A stretch of 7,544 nucleotides of DNA from Acidobacteriaceae bacterium. GTDB lineage: Bacteria; Acidobacteriota; Vicinamibacteria; Vicinamibacterales; CAVVIG01. A program made the position numbers and the translations under genes. Shown here piece by piece: positions 1 to 6,949 of this stretch; the stretch's first letter is position 1, and the number at the start of each line of letters is the position of its first letter. The notes beneath the pieces are model-generated. The model made no database searches, had not been told where the DNA came from, and saw nothing but the letters and a program-made list of their open reading frames with translations. The stretch lies in the NCBI GenBank assembly GCA_031274845.1, contig JAISPN010000199.1, positions 1 to 7,544 of the forward strand. The letters are read 5' to 3'.

Positions 1-114
1 GCCACGCGTCACCGCCTGTTTGTCGCCGCCGCGCAGTTCGGCGCCGCGCCAGCCGGTGGCGGCCGCGCGCCGATGGTGCCCGGATCGTTCGTGCTTCTGG
101 AGATCGGACGCTAA
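1..114 (+). CDS. C-terminal end of a probable YncE/YVTN-type beta-propeller protein (partial)
   Basis: The reading frame is open from the first base and ends at TAA (112-114), giving 37 residues; the start lies outside the window. The visible tail contains RLFVAAAQFG near its start, then a Gly/Ala/Pro-rich linker, then PMVPGSFVLLEIGR at the end. From memory of the family, this resembles the final blade of secreted YncE-like or YVTN seven-bladed propeller proteins, which often end in a PRP-MVPGSFVVL-G sequence after a THRIYLP-AEFG strand. Such proteins are usually exported and of unclear substrate, so no precise function can be given. The gene converges on the pump operon, with a strong hairpin between them. 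The frame is well supported by GC-rich codon use; the family call rests on a short tail and is moderate. Confidence 0.55.
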   Translation, partial: ATRHRLFVAAAQFGAAPAGGGRAPMVPGSFVLLEIGR

Positions 115-117
115 CAG

Positions 118-170
118 CGTCACACAGTGACGGTCATGGATCGATCGGCCACCGATCGGTCCATGACCGT
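118..170. terminator. Hairpin between convergent genes, probable bidirectional terminator
   Basis: Positions 130-148 pair with 152-170 across a 3-nt loop, giving a 19-bp stem. The single non-Watson-Crick position (141/159) is a U-G wobble in plus-strand RNA and a C-A mismatch in minus-strand RNA. The hairpin lies 15 nt after the beta-propeller stop codon and 24 nt after the PadR stop codon, where convergent genes need a shared terminator. There is no immediate U-tract on either side, only a T-rich patch at 184-197 for the plus strand, so it is not a textbook intrinsic terminator. A smaller hairpin (CGTCAC 118-123, GTGACG 127-132) overlaps its left foot and would compete with it. ATGACCGT occurs at 163-170 and again at 178-185. 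Confidence 0.6.
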
Positions 171-194
171 GCTCGATATGACCGTGTCTGTTGT

Positions 195-590
195 TTAGCT
201 GCGGCGCGCCGGCCGTGATTTTTTCGATGGCGCGGTTCGAACGCCACCCACTTCTCCCTGTAGTTCCCGCAGGGAGGCACGAAGACGCTTCAGCACATTC
301 GATCCTGCCGGCGTGATGCGGTACACGCGCGCGTCGCGCACGTTCTCCGTTTTCGCCGCGCGCAACCACCCGTGACGCACCATGCGCCCCAGAAGCGGAT
401 AGAGCGTGCCCGGACTCAAACGATACCCGTGGTGATGGAGTTCCTCGAGCATCCAATGGCCGTAGACGCCCTGCTCCTCGGCGTGATGGAGGATGTGAAT
501 CTTCCAAAACGCCAACAGGAACTCTCGAATGACAGGATCGCGTTCGGGCCTGCCTTCTTTCCGCGCGCTAGGCACCGGGCTTCCCTTCAC
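195..590 (-). CDS. PadR-family transcriptional regulator
   Basis: This is a small cytoplasmic winged-helix DNA-binding protein of about 131 residues, the usual length for short PadR proteins. The hallmark recognition-helix segment SPGTLYPLLGRM-HGWL lies at about residues 59-76, preceded by a VYGHWMLEELHHHGY helix (42-56). The wing strand ARVYRITPAG follows (87-96), then a dimerisation helix and a basic tail. It is the last gene of the pump operon and overlaps the end of the adaptor gene. PadR proteins are commonly repressors that release DNA on binding a drug or phenolic compound, so the likely role is autorepression of this operon; the ligand cannot be inferred. Start choice is uncertain. 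GTG at 590 has GGAG 10 nt upstream. GTG at 575 has AAGGGAAG close upstream and would overlap the adaptor by only 8 nt. The upstream ATG at 641 would force a 74-nt overlap and is disfavoured. Confidence 0.88.
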   Translation of the reverse strand: MKGSPVPSARKEGRPERDPVIREFLLAFWKIHILHHAEEQGVYGHWMLEELHHHGYRLSPGTLYPLLGRMVRHGWLRAAKTENVRDARVYRITPAGSNVLKRLRASLRELQGEVGGVRTAPSKKSRPARRS

Positions 591-1773
591 GAGGTTGAAT
601 CTCCATGCCAGACCGCAGTTCGTCCGTCCCGCGCGCGGCAATCACGTCACCGGCGTGAAGATCGCCAAATACTTCCACCAGCGGACCGGAGGTCAGCCCT
701 GTTCTGATGTCAACCCATTCCGCTTTCCCGTCGCGGACGCGGATGACGAACGTGCGATCGGTGGTTGAGGCCACGCTGGCGCTCGGCACGAACAGCGACA
801 GTCCCGGCCGATGGACCGGCCATCGCACCTGACAAAACGTCCCGGACGCAAGCCGTCCATCGCGATTCGCGACGTCAAGCTCCACAGGCATGGTGCGCGT
901 GTTGACGTCGACGGCGTGCGCGACTCTGGCGATCTTGCCGGTGAAGGTCTCGCCCGGATAGGCCGCGACCGTGAACGCGATGTCGGTTCCCGTCTTGAGC
1001 TCGCTCGTATACGCCTCCGGCACAGGCACCACGACGCGCAAACGGCGGTTCTCCACGATGCGCAGCATCGGCGCCGGCGCGCCCGCGCCACTCGACGGAC
1101 CGACCAGCGCCCCCGGATGGACGTTCCGTTCCGTCACGACACCATCAAACGGCGCGGTGACTCGAAGGTAGCTCTCCATGTCGCTGACCGCGCGGAGCGC
1201 CTGCTTTGCCGCGTCGACACGCTGCTCGGCCGCAGTCACCTGATTCCGGCTGGCGTCCGCCGCCTTCCCGGCCACAACGACGTCGATGCCTGCGACCACG
1301 CCCGGTGTAGCGGCCGCGCTCTTCAATCGATCGAAGGTGCTCGTGTCCGCGTCCGCCTTGGCGCGCGCGGCCGCGAGTTGCGCGTCGAGCCCTTGCAGTG
1401 TCGACTGCGCTTCGAGCCGCTGCGCGGCCAACTCCGGCGCCTCGAGCACCGCCACGACCTCACCCGCGTGGACGACCGATCCACGGTCGACGTCAATCGA
1501 CTTCACGAATCCGGTCACGCGAGGAAAGATCGCCACGCTCTGAAACGCGGTCAGCTCGCCCGGCAGCGACAGCGGCACATCGAGCGGCTGTTCGACGACG
1601 CGCACGACGTCGACGGCGCGAGGTCCGGCAGGCGCGGCTGGCGCGGCGGTTGACGCAGGCGGTGCTGGCGCGCCCGGCTGTGGACCGCTGCCGCAGGCGG
1701 CGATCGTTAGTGCCGTCACCATGATTGCGGCGCTTGCCGTGCCGCTCTGAATGGTCGCTCTCTCGCGTGTCAT
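568..1773 (-). CDS. RND efflux pump periplasmic adaptor, lipoprotein (HlyD/AcrA/MexA family)
   Basis: This 401-residue protein is the membrane fusion protein linking the RND transporter to the outer-membrane channel. A lipoprotein signal is visible: a hydrophobic stretch ending in the lipobox IAAC, with the lipid-attachment Cys at residue 27. A Pro/Ala-rich linker follows (about 31-51). The first lipoyl half-motif, GFVKSIDVDRG followed by AGEVVAVLEAPEL, spans 88-115. A helical hairpin of modest length covers about 115-200. The second lipoyl half-motif, VTAPFDGVV, is at 205-213, followed by beta-barrel and membrane-proximal domains to the C terminus. The ATG at 1773 is preceded directly by an in-frame GTG (1776), an equally possible start. 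The transporter stop codon ends at 1777, so the two are probably translationally coupled; a weak GGGTGAG serves as ribosome-binding site. Lipid anchoring is expected to hold it on the periplasmic face of the inner membrane. Confidence 0.93.
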   Translation of the reverse strand: MTRERATIQSGTASAAIMVTALTIAACGSGPQPGAPAPPASTAAPAAPAGPRAVDVVRVVEQPLDVPLSLPGELTAFQSVAIFPRVTGFVKSIDVDRGSVVHAGEVVAVLEAPELAAQRLEAQSTLQGLDAQLAAARAKADADTSTFDRLKSAAATPGVVAGIDVVVAGKAADASRNQVTAAEQRVDAAKQALRAVSDMESYLRVTAPFDGVVTERNVHPGALVGPSSGAGAPAPMLRIVENRRLRVVVPVPEAYTSELKTGTDIAFTVAAYPGETFTGKIARVAHAVDVNTRTMPVELDVANRDGRLASGTFCQVRWPVHRPGLSLFVPSASVASTTDRTFVIRVRDGKAEWVDIRTGLTSGPLVEVFGDLHAGDVIAARGTDELRSGMEIQPREGKPGA

Positions 1774-1776
1774 CAC

Positions 1777-4700
1777 TCACCCACGTTGTGAACGTACTGT
1801 GCTGTCCGGGTCATCCGGATCGAGCGAGGCGGACATCATCCGCGCGGATCGCTGGAGCAGCGCATAGACCGACGGCAACACCATCAGCGTCGCGATCGTG
1901 GCCGCGCACAAACCGCCAATCACCGCGCGTCCCAGCGGCGCGGTCGCTTCGGCGCCTTCGCCAAAGGCCAGCGCCATCGGCACCATGCCCGCAATCATCG
2001 CGGCGGTCGTCATCAGCACCGGACGCATGCGCGCGCGCGCCGCGTGCACGGACGCCTCGTCCGGCGACGTGCCGCCGCGACGTGTCTGCTCGGCAAAGGT
2101 CACCAGCAAAATCGCATTCGCCACCGCGACGCCAAGGGCCATGATGGCGCCCATCAACGACTGCACATTCAGCGTCGTCCTGGTCAGCCAGAGCATGAGC
2201 ACGACGCCAAGCAGCACCGCCGGCACCGTGGAAACAATGACCAGCGCCAGACGAATGGATTGAAAGTTGGCCGCCAGCAGCAGAAAGATGACGACGACCG
2301 CGACAATCAATCCAACCGTGACGTTTGTGAGCGTCTCCTGCATGGCGGCGGCTTGCCCGCGAATCGCAACGCTCGCGCCACGCGGAAGTTCGCCCGCTCG
2401 CGCAATCGCCGCATTGACCTGCGACATCGCCCGCCCGAGATCTTCGCCGGAGACATTGGCCGTCAGCGTCACCATGCGCTGACCGTTGATCCGGTCGTAC
2501 TCGCCGACGATCGTGGCGTTGTCGATGCGCGCGAGATCGCCAAGCAGCGGCTTCGCCGCGCCACTCCCCGCCGTCACCGGCACGCTCCGCAAATCGTCGA
2601 TCGTCGTCATTCTGGGTTGCGGCACCTGCACCTGCACCTGAAACGCAATCCCGGTTCGCGGATCGGCCCAGTAGTTCGGCGCGACGAAACGGCTCGACGC
2701 GGTGGCCGCGGCATACGACCGTCCCACCTGATCGACCGTGACGCCGAGTTGCCCCGCCATCTGACGATCGACGTTCACTTGAATCGCCGGGTAGTCGAGC
2801 GCTTGTCCGTACTGCAAATCACGTAACGACGCGACGCGCGACAACTCGTCTCTTAGCTTCGCCGCAAACGTCCGCGTCGCCGCGAAGTCTGGTCCCATGA
2901 CCGCCACTTCAATCGGCGTCGGCGATCCGAAGTTCATGATGCGGCTGACGATATCCCCAGGCTCGAACGAGAACTGCGTGTCGGGAAACTTCGCGTGGAA
3001 CGCCTCGCGCAATCGCTCCTGCAGTTGCGGCAGATCGAGCGCGGCGTTCCGCCGCAGCGCGACCTGCAACACGCCTTCGTGCGATCCGCCCGTCCACAAG
3101 AAGATGGTGTTGATGGGATACGACGAGGGCTGCACACCGACGTAGCCCAGGGTGATATCGACCGCATCCTGCCCCGCCGTGTCTTGAATCACATCGAGCA
3201 CGTCGCGCGCCAACCGTTCCGTCGACTCGAACTTCGTGCCGGCCGGCGCGCGAAAGCGGAGCTGAAACGCCTTGACGCCTGTCGGCGGAAAGATCTCGCG
3301 TCCCAAGGTGAGTCCGACCGCAACGACGCCGCCAACGGTGACGATCACGTACCCTGCGACGAGAAGCCCTCGCACCGACGCGAGCCGGTGCAACAACGAA
3401 CCGAGCCGGTGCTTCAACCGATCGACCCAATCCTCTCGATGCGCGTCAGCGTCCGCCTCGGCGTGACGTCCGCGCAGCCACCAGACCGACAGCACCGGCA
3501 CCAACGAGCTTGAGAGCAGAAACGACGCGACCATCGAGAATCCGACGGCGAGCGACAGCGGGATGAACAGCGATCGCGACACGCCGGTCATAAAGAATGA
3601 CGGCACGAAGACCGCAACCACCGACAGCATCGCCAGCAGCCGCGGCACGACCACTTCTCCCGACGCATCGAGCACCGCTCGCGCGACCGGCTTGCCAGCC
3701 GCCAGATGCGTGTGGATGTTTTCAATCGCCACGGTCGCTTCGTCGACGAGCACGCCGACGGCCAGCGCCAGACCGCCAAGCGTCATGATATTGATCGTCT
3801 GCCCCGCGCCCCACAGCGCGATGACCGCCGTCAACAACGCGAACGGGATCGTGATGACGACAATCGCCGAACTGCGCCAGTCGCGGAGAAAGACGAGCAC
3901 CATCAAGCCGGTCAGCAGCGCGCCGAGCAACGCTTCGCGCAGCACGGAGACGAGCGCCGCCGACACATTCGTCGACTGATCGAGTTCATAGGAGACGGCG
4001 ATGTCGTCGGGCACGAGCGCCTGAAATCGTCCCAGGTTGGCTTTCACCTCGTTGACCACGGTCAACGTCGACGCGTTCGGACGTTTCGTCACCGGAATGT
4101 AGACGGCACGGCGTCCGTTCACGAGCGCGTACGCGGTGGGAATATCGGTGCTGTCGCTGACCGACCCCACATCGCGGATCGACACGGGTGGCCCGGCGCC
4201 GGTGCGAATCGGCAACGCCAGCAGATCGTCAATCGTGCCGACGACCGAGTTCATCGGCGCGATCCGCGTTTCGTCGCCGATGTTCACGCTGCCCGACGGC
4301 ATGATCACGTTTCCCGCCGTCACCGCGCGAATCACTTCGTCTGGCGCCATCCCGTAGGCGCGCAAGCGATCGGGATCGACGCGAATCACGATCGTGCGCT
4401 GACTTCCGCCAAACGGCGGCGGAGACGTCAACCCCGGCAAGGTGGCAAACTGCGGACGCACGCGGTTCAGCGCCAGATCCTGAATCTCGCCAAGACTGCG
4501 CGTATCGCTGCGGAACACCAGATAGCCGACCGGCACCGTCCCGGCATCAAAGCGCATGATGAACGGACCGACCGTGCCCGGCGGCATGAACGCGCGCGCG
4601 CGATTGACGTACCCAATCGTCTGCGACAACGCCTCCGACATGTCGGTGCCGGGATGGAACGTGAGCTTCAGCAGCGACGTGTTTTGAATCGACTTCGATT

Positions 4701-4941
4701 CCACGCTCTCGATGCCATTGATGTAGAGGAAGTGGTACTCGTAGTAGTAGGTGATGTACCCCTCCATCTGCGCGGGGCTCATCCCTCCGTACGGTTGCGC
4801 GACGTAGATGACGGGAAGATCGAGATCGGGAAAGATGTCCGCCCGCATGCGCGTGGCGGCAAACCCGGCCGTCATCGCAATGGCGACGACCACGACGATG
4901 ACCGTGATGGGACGGCGAAGCGCGGAACGAATCAACCACAT
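1777..4941 (-). CDS. RND-family efflux transporter, inner-membrane permease
   Basis: A 1054-residue proton-driven RND permease of full family length. TM1 is at about 12-30, followed by the typical FPDLDLPVIYV strand. The first periplasmic porter half leads to TM2-TM6 at about 337-485. A cytoplasmic-side helix and TM7 (about 524-545) precede the second porter half, and TM8-TM12 occupy about 872-1028. The TM4 relay motif reads GVLVDEATVAIENIH, with D400-E401 where AcrB has D407-D408. TM10 reads VANAILLVTF, so A941 stands where AcrB has K940. The ARMRPVLMT segment of TM11 is conserved (969-978). These changes place it in an HAE-1-like side branch rather than among classical AcrB proteins, so its substrate should not be assumed. 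The ATG at 4941 was chosen because TM1 follows at once, it lies 4 nt after the channel stop codon, and AGGAG is 12 nt upstream. The frame stays open upstream to 5205, but that part overlaps the channel gene and is not membrane-protein-like. Confidence 0.95.
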   Translation of the reverse strand: MWLIRSALRRPITVIVVVVAIAMTAGFAATRMRADIFPDLDLPVIYVAQPYGGMSPAQMEGYITYYYEYHFLYINGIESVESKSIQNTSLLKLTFHPGTDMSEALSQTIGYVNRARAFMPPGTVGPFIMRFDAGTVPVGYLVFRSDTRSLGEIQDLALNRVRPQFATLPGLTSPPPFGGSQRTIVIRVDPDRLRAYGMAPDEVIRAVTAGNVIMPSGSVNIGDETRIAPMNSVVGTIDDLLALPIRTGAGPPVSIRDVGSVSDSTDIPTAYALVNGRRAVYIPVTKRPNASTLTVVNEVKANLGRFQALVPDDIAVSYELDQSTNVSAALVSVLREALLGALLTGLMVLVFLRDWRSSAIVVITIPFALLTAVIALWGAGQTINIMTLGGLALAVGVLVDEATVAIENIHTHLAAGKPVARAVLDASGEVVVPRLLAMLSVVAVFVPSFFMTGVSRSLFIPLSLAVGFSMVASFLLSSSLVPVLSVWWLRGRHAEADADAHREDWVDRLKHRLGSLLHRLASVRGLLVAGYVIVTVGGVVAVGLTLGREIFPPTGVKAFQLRFRAPAGTKFESTERLARDVLDVIQDTAGQDAVDITLGYVGVQPSSYPINTIFLWTGGSHEGVLQVALRRNAALDLPQLQERLREAFHAKFPDTQFSFEPGDIVSRIMNFGSPTPIEVAVMGPDFAATRTFAAKLRDELSRVASLRDLQYGQALDYPAIQVNVDRQMAGQLGVTVDQVGRSYAAATASSRFVAPNYWADPRTGIAFQVQVQVPQPRMTTIDDLRSVPVTAGSGAAKPLLGDLARIDNATIVGEYDRINGQRMVTLTANVSGEDLGRAMSQVNAAIARAGELPRGASVAIRGQAAAMQETLTNVTVGLIVAVVVIFLLLAANFQSIRLALVIVSTVPAVLLGVVLMLWLTRTTLNVQSLMGAIMALGVAVANAILLVTFAEQTRRGGTSPDEASVHAARARMRPVLMTTAAMIAGMVPMALAFGEGAEATAPLGRAVIGGLCAATIATLMVLPSVYALLQRSARMMSASLDPDDPDSTVRSQRG
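2622..2640. repeat. Three tandem CACCTG-type hexamers inside the RND gene
   Basis: The hexamer GCACCT is repeated three times in a row, plus one base. It lies within the transporter reading frame and encodes the alternating QVQVQV of the second porter half (about residues 768-773). The alternation of polar and hydrophobic residues is what a beta-strand needs, so it is probably a by-product of coding. It could still change length by slippage in whole codon pairs. Confidence 0.5.
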
Positions 4942-4945
4942 GGCG

Positions 4946-6433
4946 TTACCGCACTCCTGACGCGCCGAGCATCTGCACGAACGGCGCGAGAGTCCCCTGC
5001 GCCACGGCGTGCGCCAGAAGCGCGCGCCAGACCTCGACGCGCGCCACCGCATCCTGATACTCAGCGTTCGCGAGCAAGCTTTGGCTGTCTGCCACTTCGA
5101 CGATGCTCGCGAGCCCAGCCTCGTAACGAGCGCGCGCTTGCGTCTCGCTCTGCCGGGCCGAGTCAAGTTGCACAGGCATGTTCTTCGCAATCGCGCGAGC
5201 GGCATCCACCATCGCGTCCGCCACGCGCCGCTCTCTGGTAATCGTCAACACCGATTCGTCGTACCGCGCGGACTCCTCGCGAGTCTGCGCTTCCGACGCC
5301 GCGCGGCGCGCGCGCAGACTCGTCACGTCAAAGAGATTCGGGAACACCACCTGCACACCGGCTGCCCAGTTCACCCGGTCAAGGCCGAGACCACTCGCGC
5401 CGCCCTCAAACGGCCCCGTGGGGTTGGCGCCGCTGCCTCGCGCAAAGAGACTCGACTGCACATAGAGCCGCGGCCGATCGGTGTTCGTCAGCACCTCTTC
5501 GTGCGCGTGCGCGAGATCGACCGCCGCCTGCCCCACTTGCGCCAAAGGGTGCTCGGTTACTCTCGTCGCTTGAAAATTAGTTTCCTCTGGCGCGCGGTCG
5601 AGTAACCGTGTGGCGTCAACCGTCACGAGACCATCCGCAAGACCAAGCACCTGACCAAGTGTCGCTTGCGCGACGATCAACCGCTGATGCGCCTGAATCG
5701 AGCGCGTCCGCGCGGCGGCCAGTTCCGCATCGGCGCGCGAAGCGTCCGCGCCGGGACGAAGCTGATTGTCAACCAGCGTGTGTACCGCGCGCGCGAGCAC
5801 GTCCCGCCGTTGCACGTCAGCGTCCGTCGCCGCCAAGGCGCGCTGAGCGCTCACGACATCGAGGAACACGCTTCCGACCACACTTTGCACGCCAAGCCGC
5901 GTCAACCCTTCAGCCGCTCTGGCACGAGTGACATCCGCTTGCGCTTCCTTCACGACCGACGCACGCAGACCGAGATCGACAGGCTCCCACGAAAACAGCG
6001 CGCCCGCGGCGCTCCCCCACACACTGTCGCCCGATGCAGACGGAAGCACCGGCCCCGATAGCGCGGGAATCACCGATTGCGGCAGCAACTGACCGAAGAT
6101 GTTGTTCGCCGTCGCGCGATTGGTCTGCCACAGCGAATCAAGACGCGGCAGATACGCCGCCTGCGCGACGCTCACGTTCGCCGACGAGGCCGTCACCTGC
6201 TCCAACGCCGCCCGAACGGAAGGATAGTGATCGAGCGCAAACTGCAACGCCTGATCGAGCGTAAACGCCTGCTCAACCGCAGGCGTCGGCGCCTGCGCCA
6301 ACACGATGCCCGGCGAAGCGACACAGCCGACACACACTACAACGCCGCGGCACACAACCGTCAACCACCGGCGCACACGCGATGGAGAGAATGACCAAAA
6401 GGCCCGCCCACGCCCACGATTCGAATGCTGCAT
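4946..6433 (-). CDS. Outer-membrane efflux channel, TolC/OprM family
   Basis: This 495-residue protein is the exit duct of the tripartite pump. It has an Arg-rich N-terminal segment, then a hydrophobic signal sequence (about 23-45) with a good signal peptidase I site after LAQA (residue 48). The mature protein opens with FTLDQALQFALDHYPSVRAAL, the standard start of the first outer-membrane efflux repeat. Long Ala/Arg/Glu-rich helices follow in two similar halves. The second half contains the TolC-type ARARYEAGLASIVEVADSQSLLANAEYQDA segment, broken here between its two recognisable parts, ARYEAGL and VADSQSLLA. It is the first gene of the operon, 4 nt before the transporter. The ATG at 6433 was chosen; no clear Shine-Dalgarno is seen before it, and a TTG two codons upstream (6439) is an alternative. 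Two Cys in the signal region (VCVGC) make a lipobox conceivable, but the -3 to -1 residues fit poorly. Confidence 0.92.
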   Translation of the reverse strand: MQHSNRGRGRAFWSFSPSRVRRWLTVVCRGVVVCVGCVASPGIVLAQAPTPAVEQAFTLDQALQFALDHYPSVRAALEQVTASSANVSVAQAAYLPRLDSLWQTNRATANNIFGQLLPQSVIPALSGPVLPSASGDSVWGSAAGALFSWEPVDLGLRASVVKEAQADVTRARAAEGLTRLGVQSVVGSVFLDVVSAQRALAATDADVQRRDVLARAVHTLVDNQLRPGADASRADAELAAARTRSIQAHQRLIVAQATLGQVLGLADGLVTVDATRLLDRAPEETNFQATRVTEHPLAQVGQAAVDLAHAHEEVLTNTDRPRLYVQSSLFARGSGANPTGPFEGGASGLGLDRVNWAAGVQVVFPNLFDVTSLRARRAASEAQTREESARYDESVLTITRERRVADAMVDAARAIAKNMPVQLDSARQSETQARARYEAGLASIVEVADSQSLLANAEYQDAVARVEVWRALLAHAVAQGTLAPFVQMLGASGVR

Positions 6434-6449
6434 ACTCAACTGGATCTAT

Positions 6450-6479
6450 ATCGAATTTCGATTACCAGAACCGATATCG
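6450..6479. promoter_or_regulatory. Candidate PadR operator: two palindromes near the pump operon start site
   Basis: ATCGAA-T-TTCGAT (6450-6462) is a perfect inverted repeat with a 1-nt centre. CGATATCG (6472-6479) is a perfect 8-bp palindrome 9 nt away. Both lie in the leader between the predicted promoter (6487-6515) and the channel start codon, overlapping or just downstream of the expected transcription start near 6480. A repressor bound here would block the operon. The operon encodes a PadR regulator, which makes it the natural candidate, but the pairing of protein and site is inference. Confidence 0.4.
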
Positions 6480-6486
6480 AGAGCCG

Positions 6487-6515
6487 AGACTAATGCGACC
6501 ATAGCGAACTGTCAA
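6487..6515 (-). promoter_or_regulatory. Probable sigma70-type promoter of the efflux operon
   Basis: Read on the minus strand, a perfect TTGACA (6515-6510) is followed by 17 nt and then TAGTCT (6492-6487). That -10 box matches TATAAT at three of six positions, including the first two and the last. The spacing is ideal and the expected start near 6480 leaves a leader of about 47 nt before the channel ATG at 6433. No better alternative was found in this short upstream region. Confidence 0.5.
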
Positions 6516-6603
6516 GCATCGTTGACGTAAACAAATCACGTCAGACATCCACAACCACCCAACCGCACCGCCACAAGCCCACGCCAAGGGACAACGAGAG
6601 CCG

Positions 6604-6644
6604 CGTTCCGCCTCCCGCGTGACGAGCCGCGGCGGCGCGGAACG
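6604..6644. repeat. Inverted repeat CGTTCCGC / GCGGAACG
   Basis: The 8-bp arms at 6604-6611 and 6637-6644 are perfect complements around a 25-nt GC-rich interior. A TTTTT run follows at 6654-6658 on the plus strand, 9 nt after the right arm, which is too far for a normal intrinsic terminator. No plus-strand gene ends just upstream that would need one. It may be a remnant terminator of a lost gene or a structural element. Confidence 0.35.
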
Positions 6645-6675
6645 AAACTGTCATTTTTCCAGCAGACACTAAACC

Positions 6676-6698
6676 GGTGTGACCTGCCCTGTCACACC
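6676..6698. repeat. Palindrome GGTGTGAC-N7-GTCACACC
   Basis: Perfect 8-bp arms (6676-6683 and 6691-6698) flank the 7-nt loop CTGCCCT. It could be a dimeric regulator's operator or an RNA hairpin. It contains TGTGA and TCACA half-sites, but they are 9 nt apart rather than the 6 nt of a CRP site, so it is not a standard CRP box. It lies about 310 bp upstream of the cas3 start in the low-GC part of the spacer. Confidence 0.45.
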
Positions 6699-6836
6699 TA
6701 TGGTAGAAAATCGTCTACGTGCCGCCACCCCATAGTAAACATGACGAAAGCGACTAGCGAACTCACCATCATGTGGGCCTCAAGTTCTGGCACTTCTCGA
6801 CCGATATTAAGTTTGCAAGCAATTACCGAATGGCTC

Positions 6837-6877
6837 GTTCGAATATTCCGAACAGGTTTTCGAACACCTTGAACAGG
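6837..6877. repeat. Inverted repeat and clustered GAACA motifs
   Basis: GTTCGAA (6837-6843) and TTCGAAC (6859-6865) form perfect 7-bp arms around a 15-nt centre that itself holds GAATATTC. GAACA occurs three times in direct orientation: GAACAGG at 6850 and 6871, and GAACACC at 6862. Spacings of 12 and 9 nt do not match known SOS boxes. It is a possible regulatory site upstream of cas3; the bound protein is unknown. Confidence 0.3.
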
Positions 6878-6921
6878 CTGCGCCGAATTCAAACCATGGG
6901 TGCCATACGATCGAAACAATA

Positions 6922-6949
6922 TTGAAAGCTACCGAAACCTAAATATCTA
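6922..6949 (+). promoter_or_regulatory. Weak candidate promoter for the cas3 operon
   Basis: TTGAAA (6922-6927, five of six matches to the -35 consensus) is followed by 16 nt and TATCTA (6944-6949, three of six). A start near 6956 would give a leader of about 55 nt to the cas3 ATG. The surrounding DNA is AT-rich, so such matches are expected by chance and the call is tentative. Confidence 0.25.

Larger units (their letters stand above)
6516..6921. other. Spacer between divergent operons without a convincing gene
   Basis: No reading frame here has a recognisable product or GC-rich codon structure. The first part (about 6540-6650) is C-rich and T-poor, with one inverted repeat (6604-6644). From about 6650 the composition shifts: by hand count 6661-6960 has 144 G+C in 300 bases (48%), well below the pump genes. 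The AT-richer part carries a hairpin-forming palindrome (6676-6698) and a cluster of GAACA motifs (6837-6877). It contains no CRISPR repeat array, tRNA or transposase gene that I can recognise. It probably holds the regulatory region of the Cas3 operon and may mark the join between two unrelated genomic segments. Confidence 0.6.

Noticed and set aside
811..1653. A 280-codon plus-strand frame opposite the adaptor gene
   Set aside because: Very Arg-rich composition with no recognisable domain. The minus-strand frame encodes an unmistakable HlyD-family protein with lipobox and lipoyl motifs.
4942..5205. An N-terminal extension of the RND transporter up to 5205
   Set aside because: The extra 88 residues are Arg-rich, overlap the channel gene, and would precede TM1, which normally begins within about 12 residues of the start in this family.
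3706..5241. A 511-codon open frame on the plus strand, antisense to the RND gene
   Set aside because: It is rich in Arg, His and Asp with no hydrophobic core or motif, and lies opposite a clear RND gene. Codon bias of a GC-rich gene removes stops from the antisense frame.
6850..6874. LexA/SOS box of the GAAC-N7-GAAC type
   Set aside because: The spacers between GAAC copies are 8 and 5 nt, not 7, and no SOS gene follows.
6698..6919. A 73-codon minus-strand frame in the low-GC spacer
   Set aside because: No family resemblance, no clear ribosome-binding site, and it spans two inverted repeats. It could be a gene remnant, but nothing in the sequence supports that.
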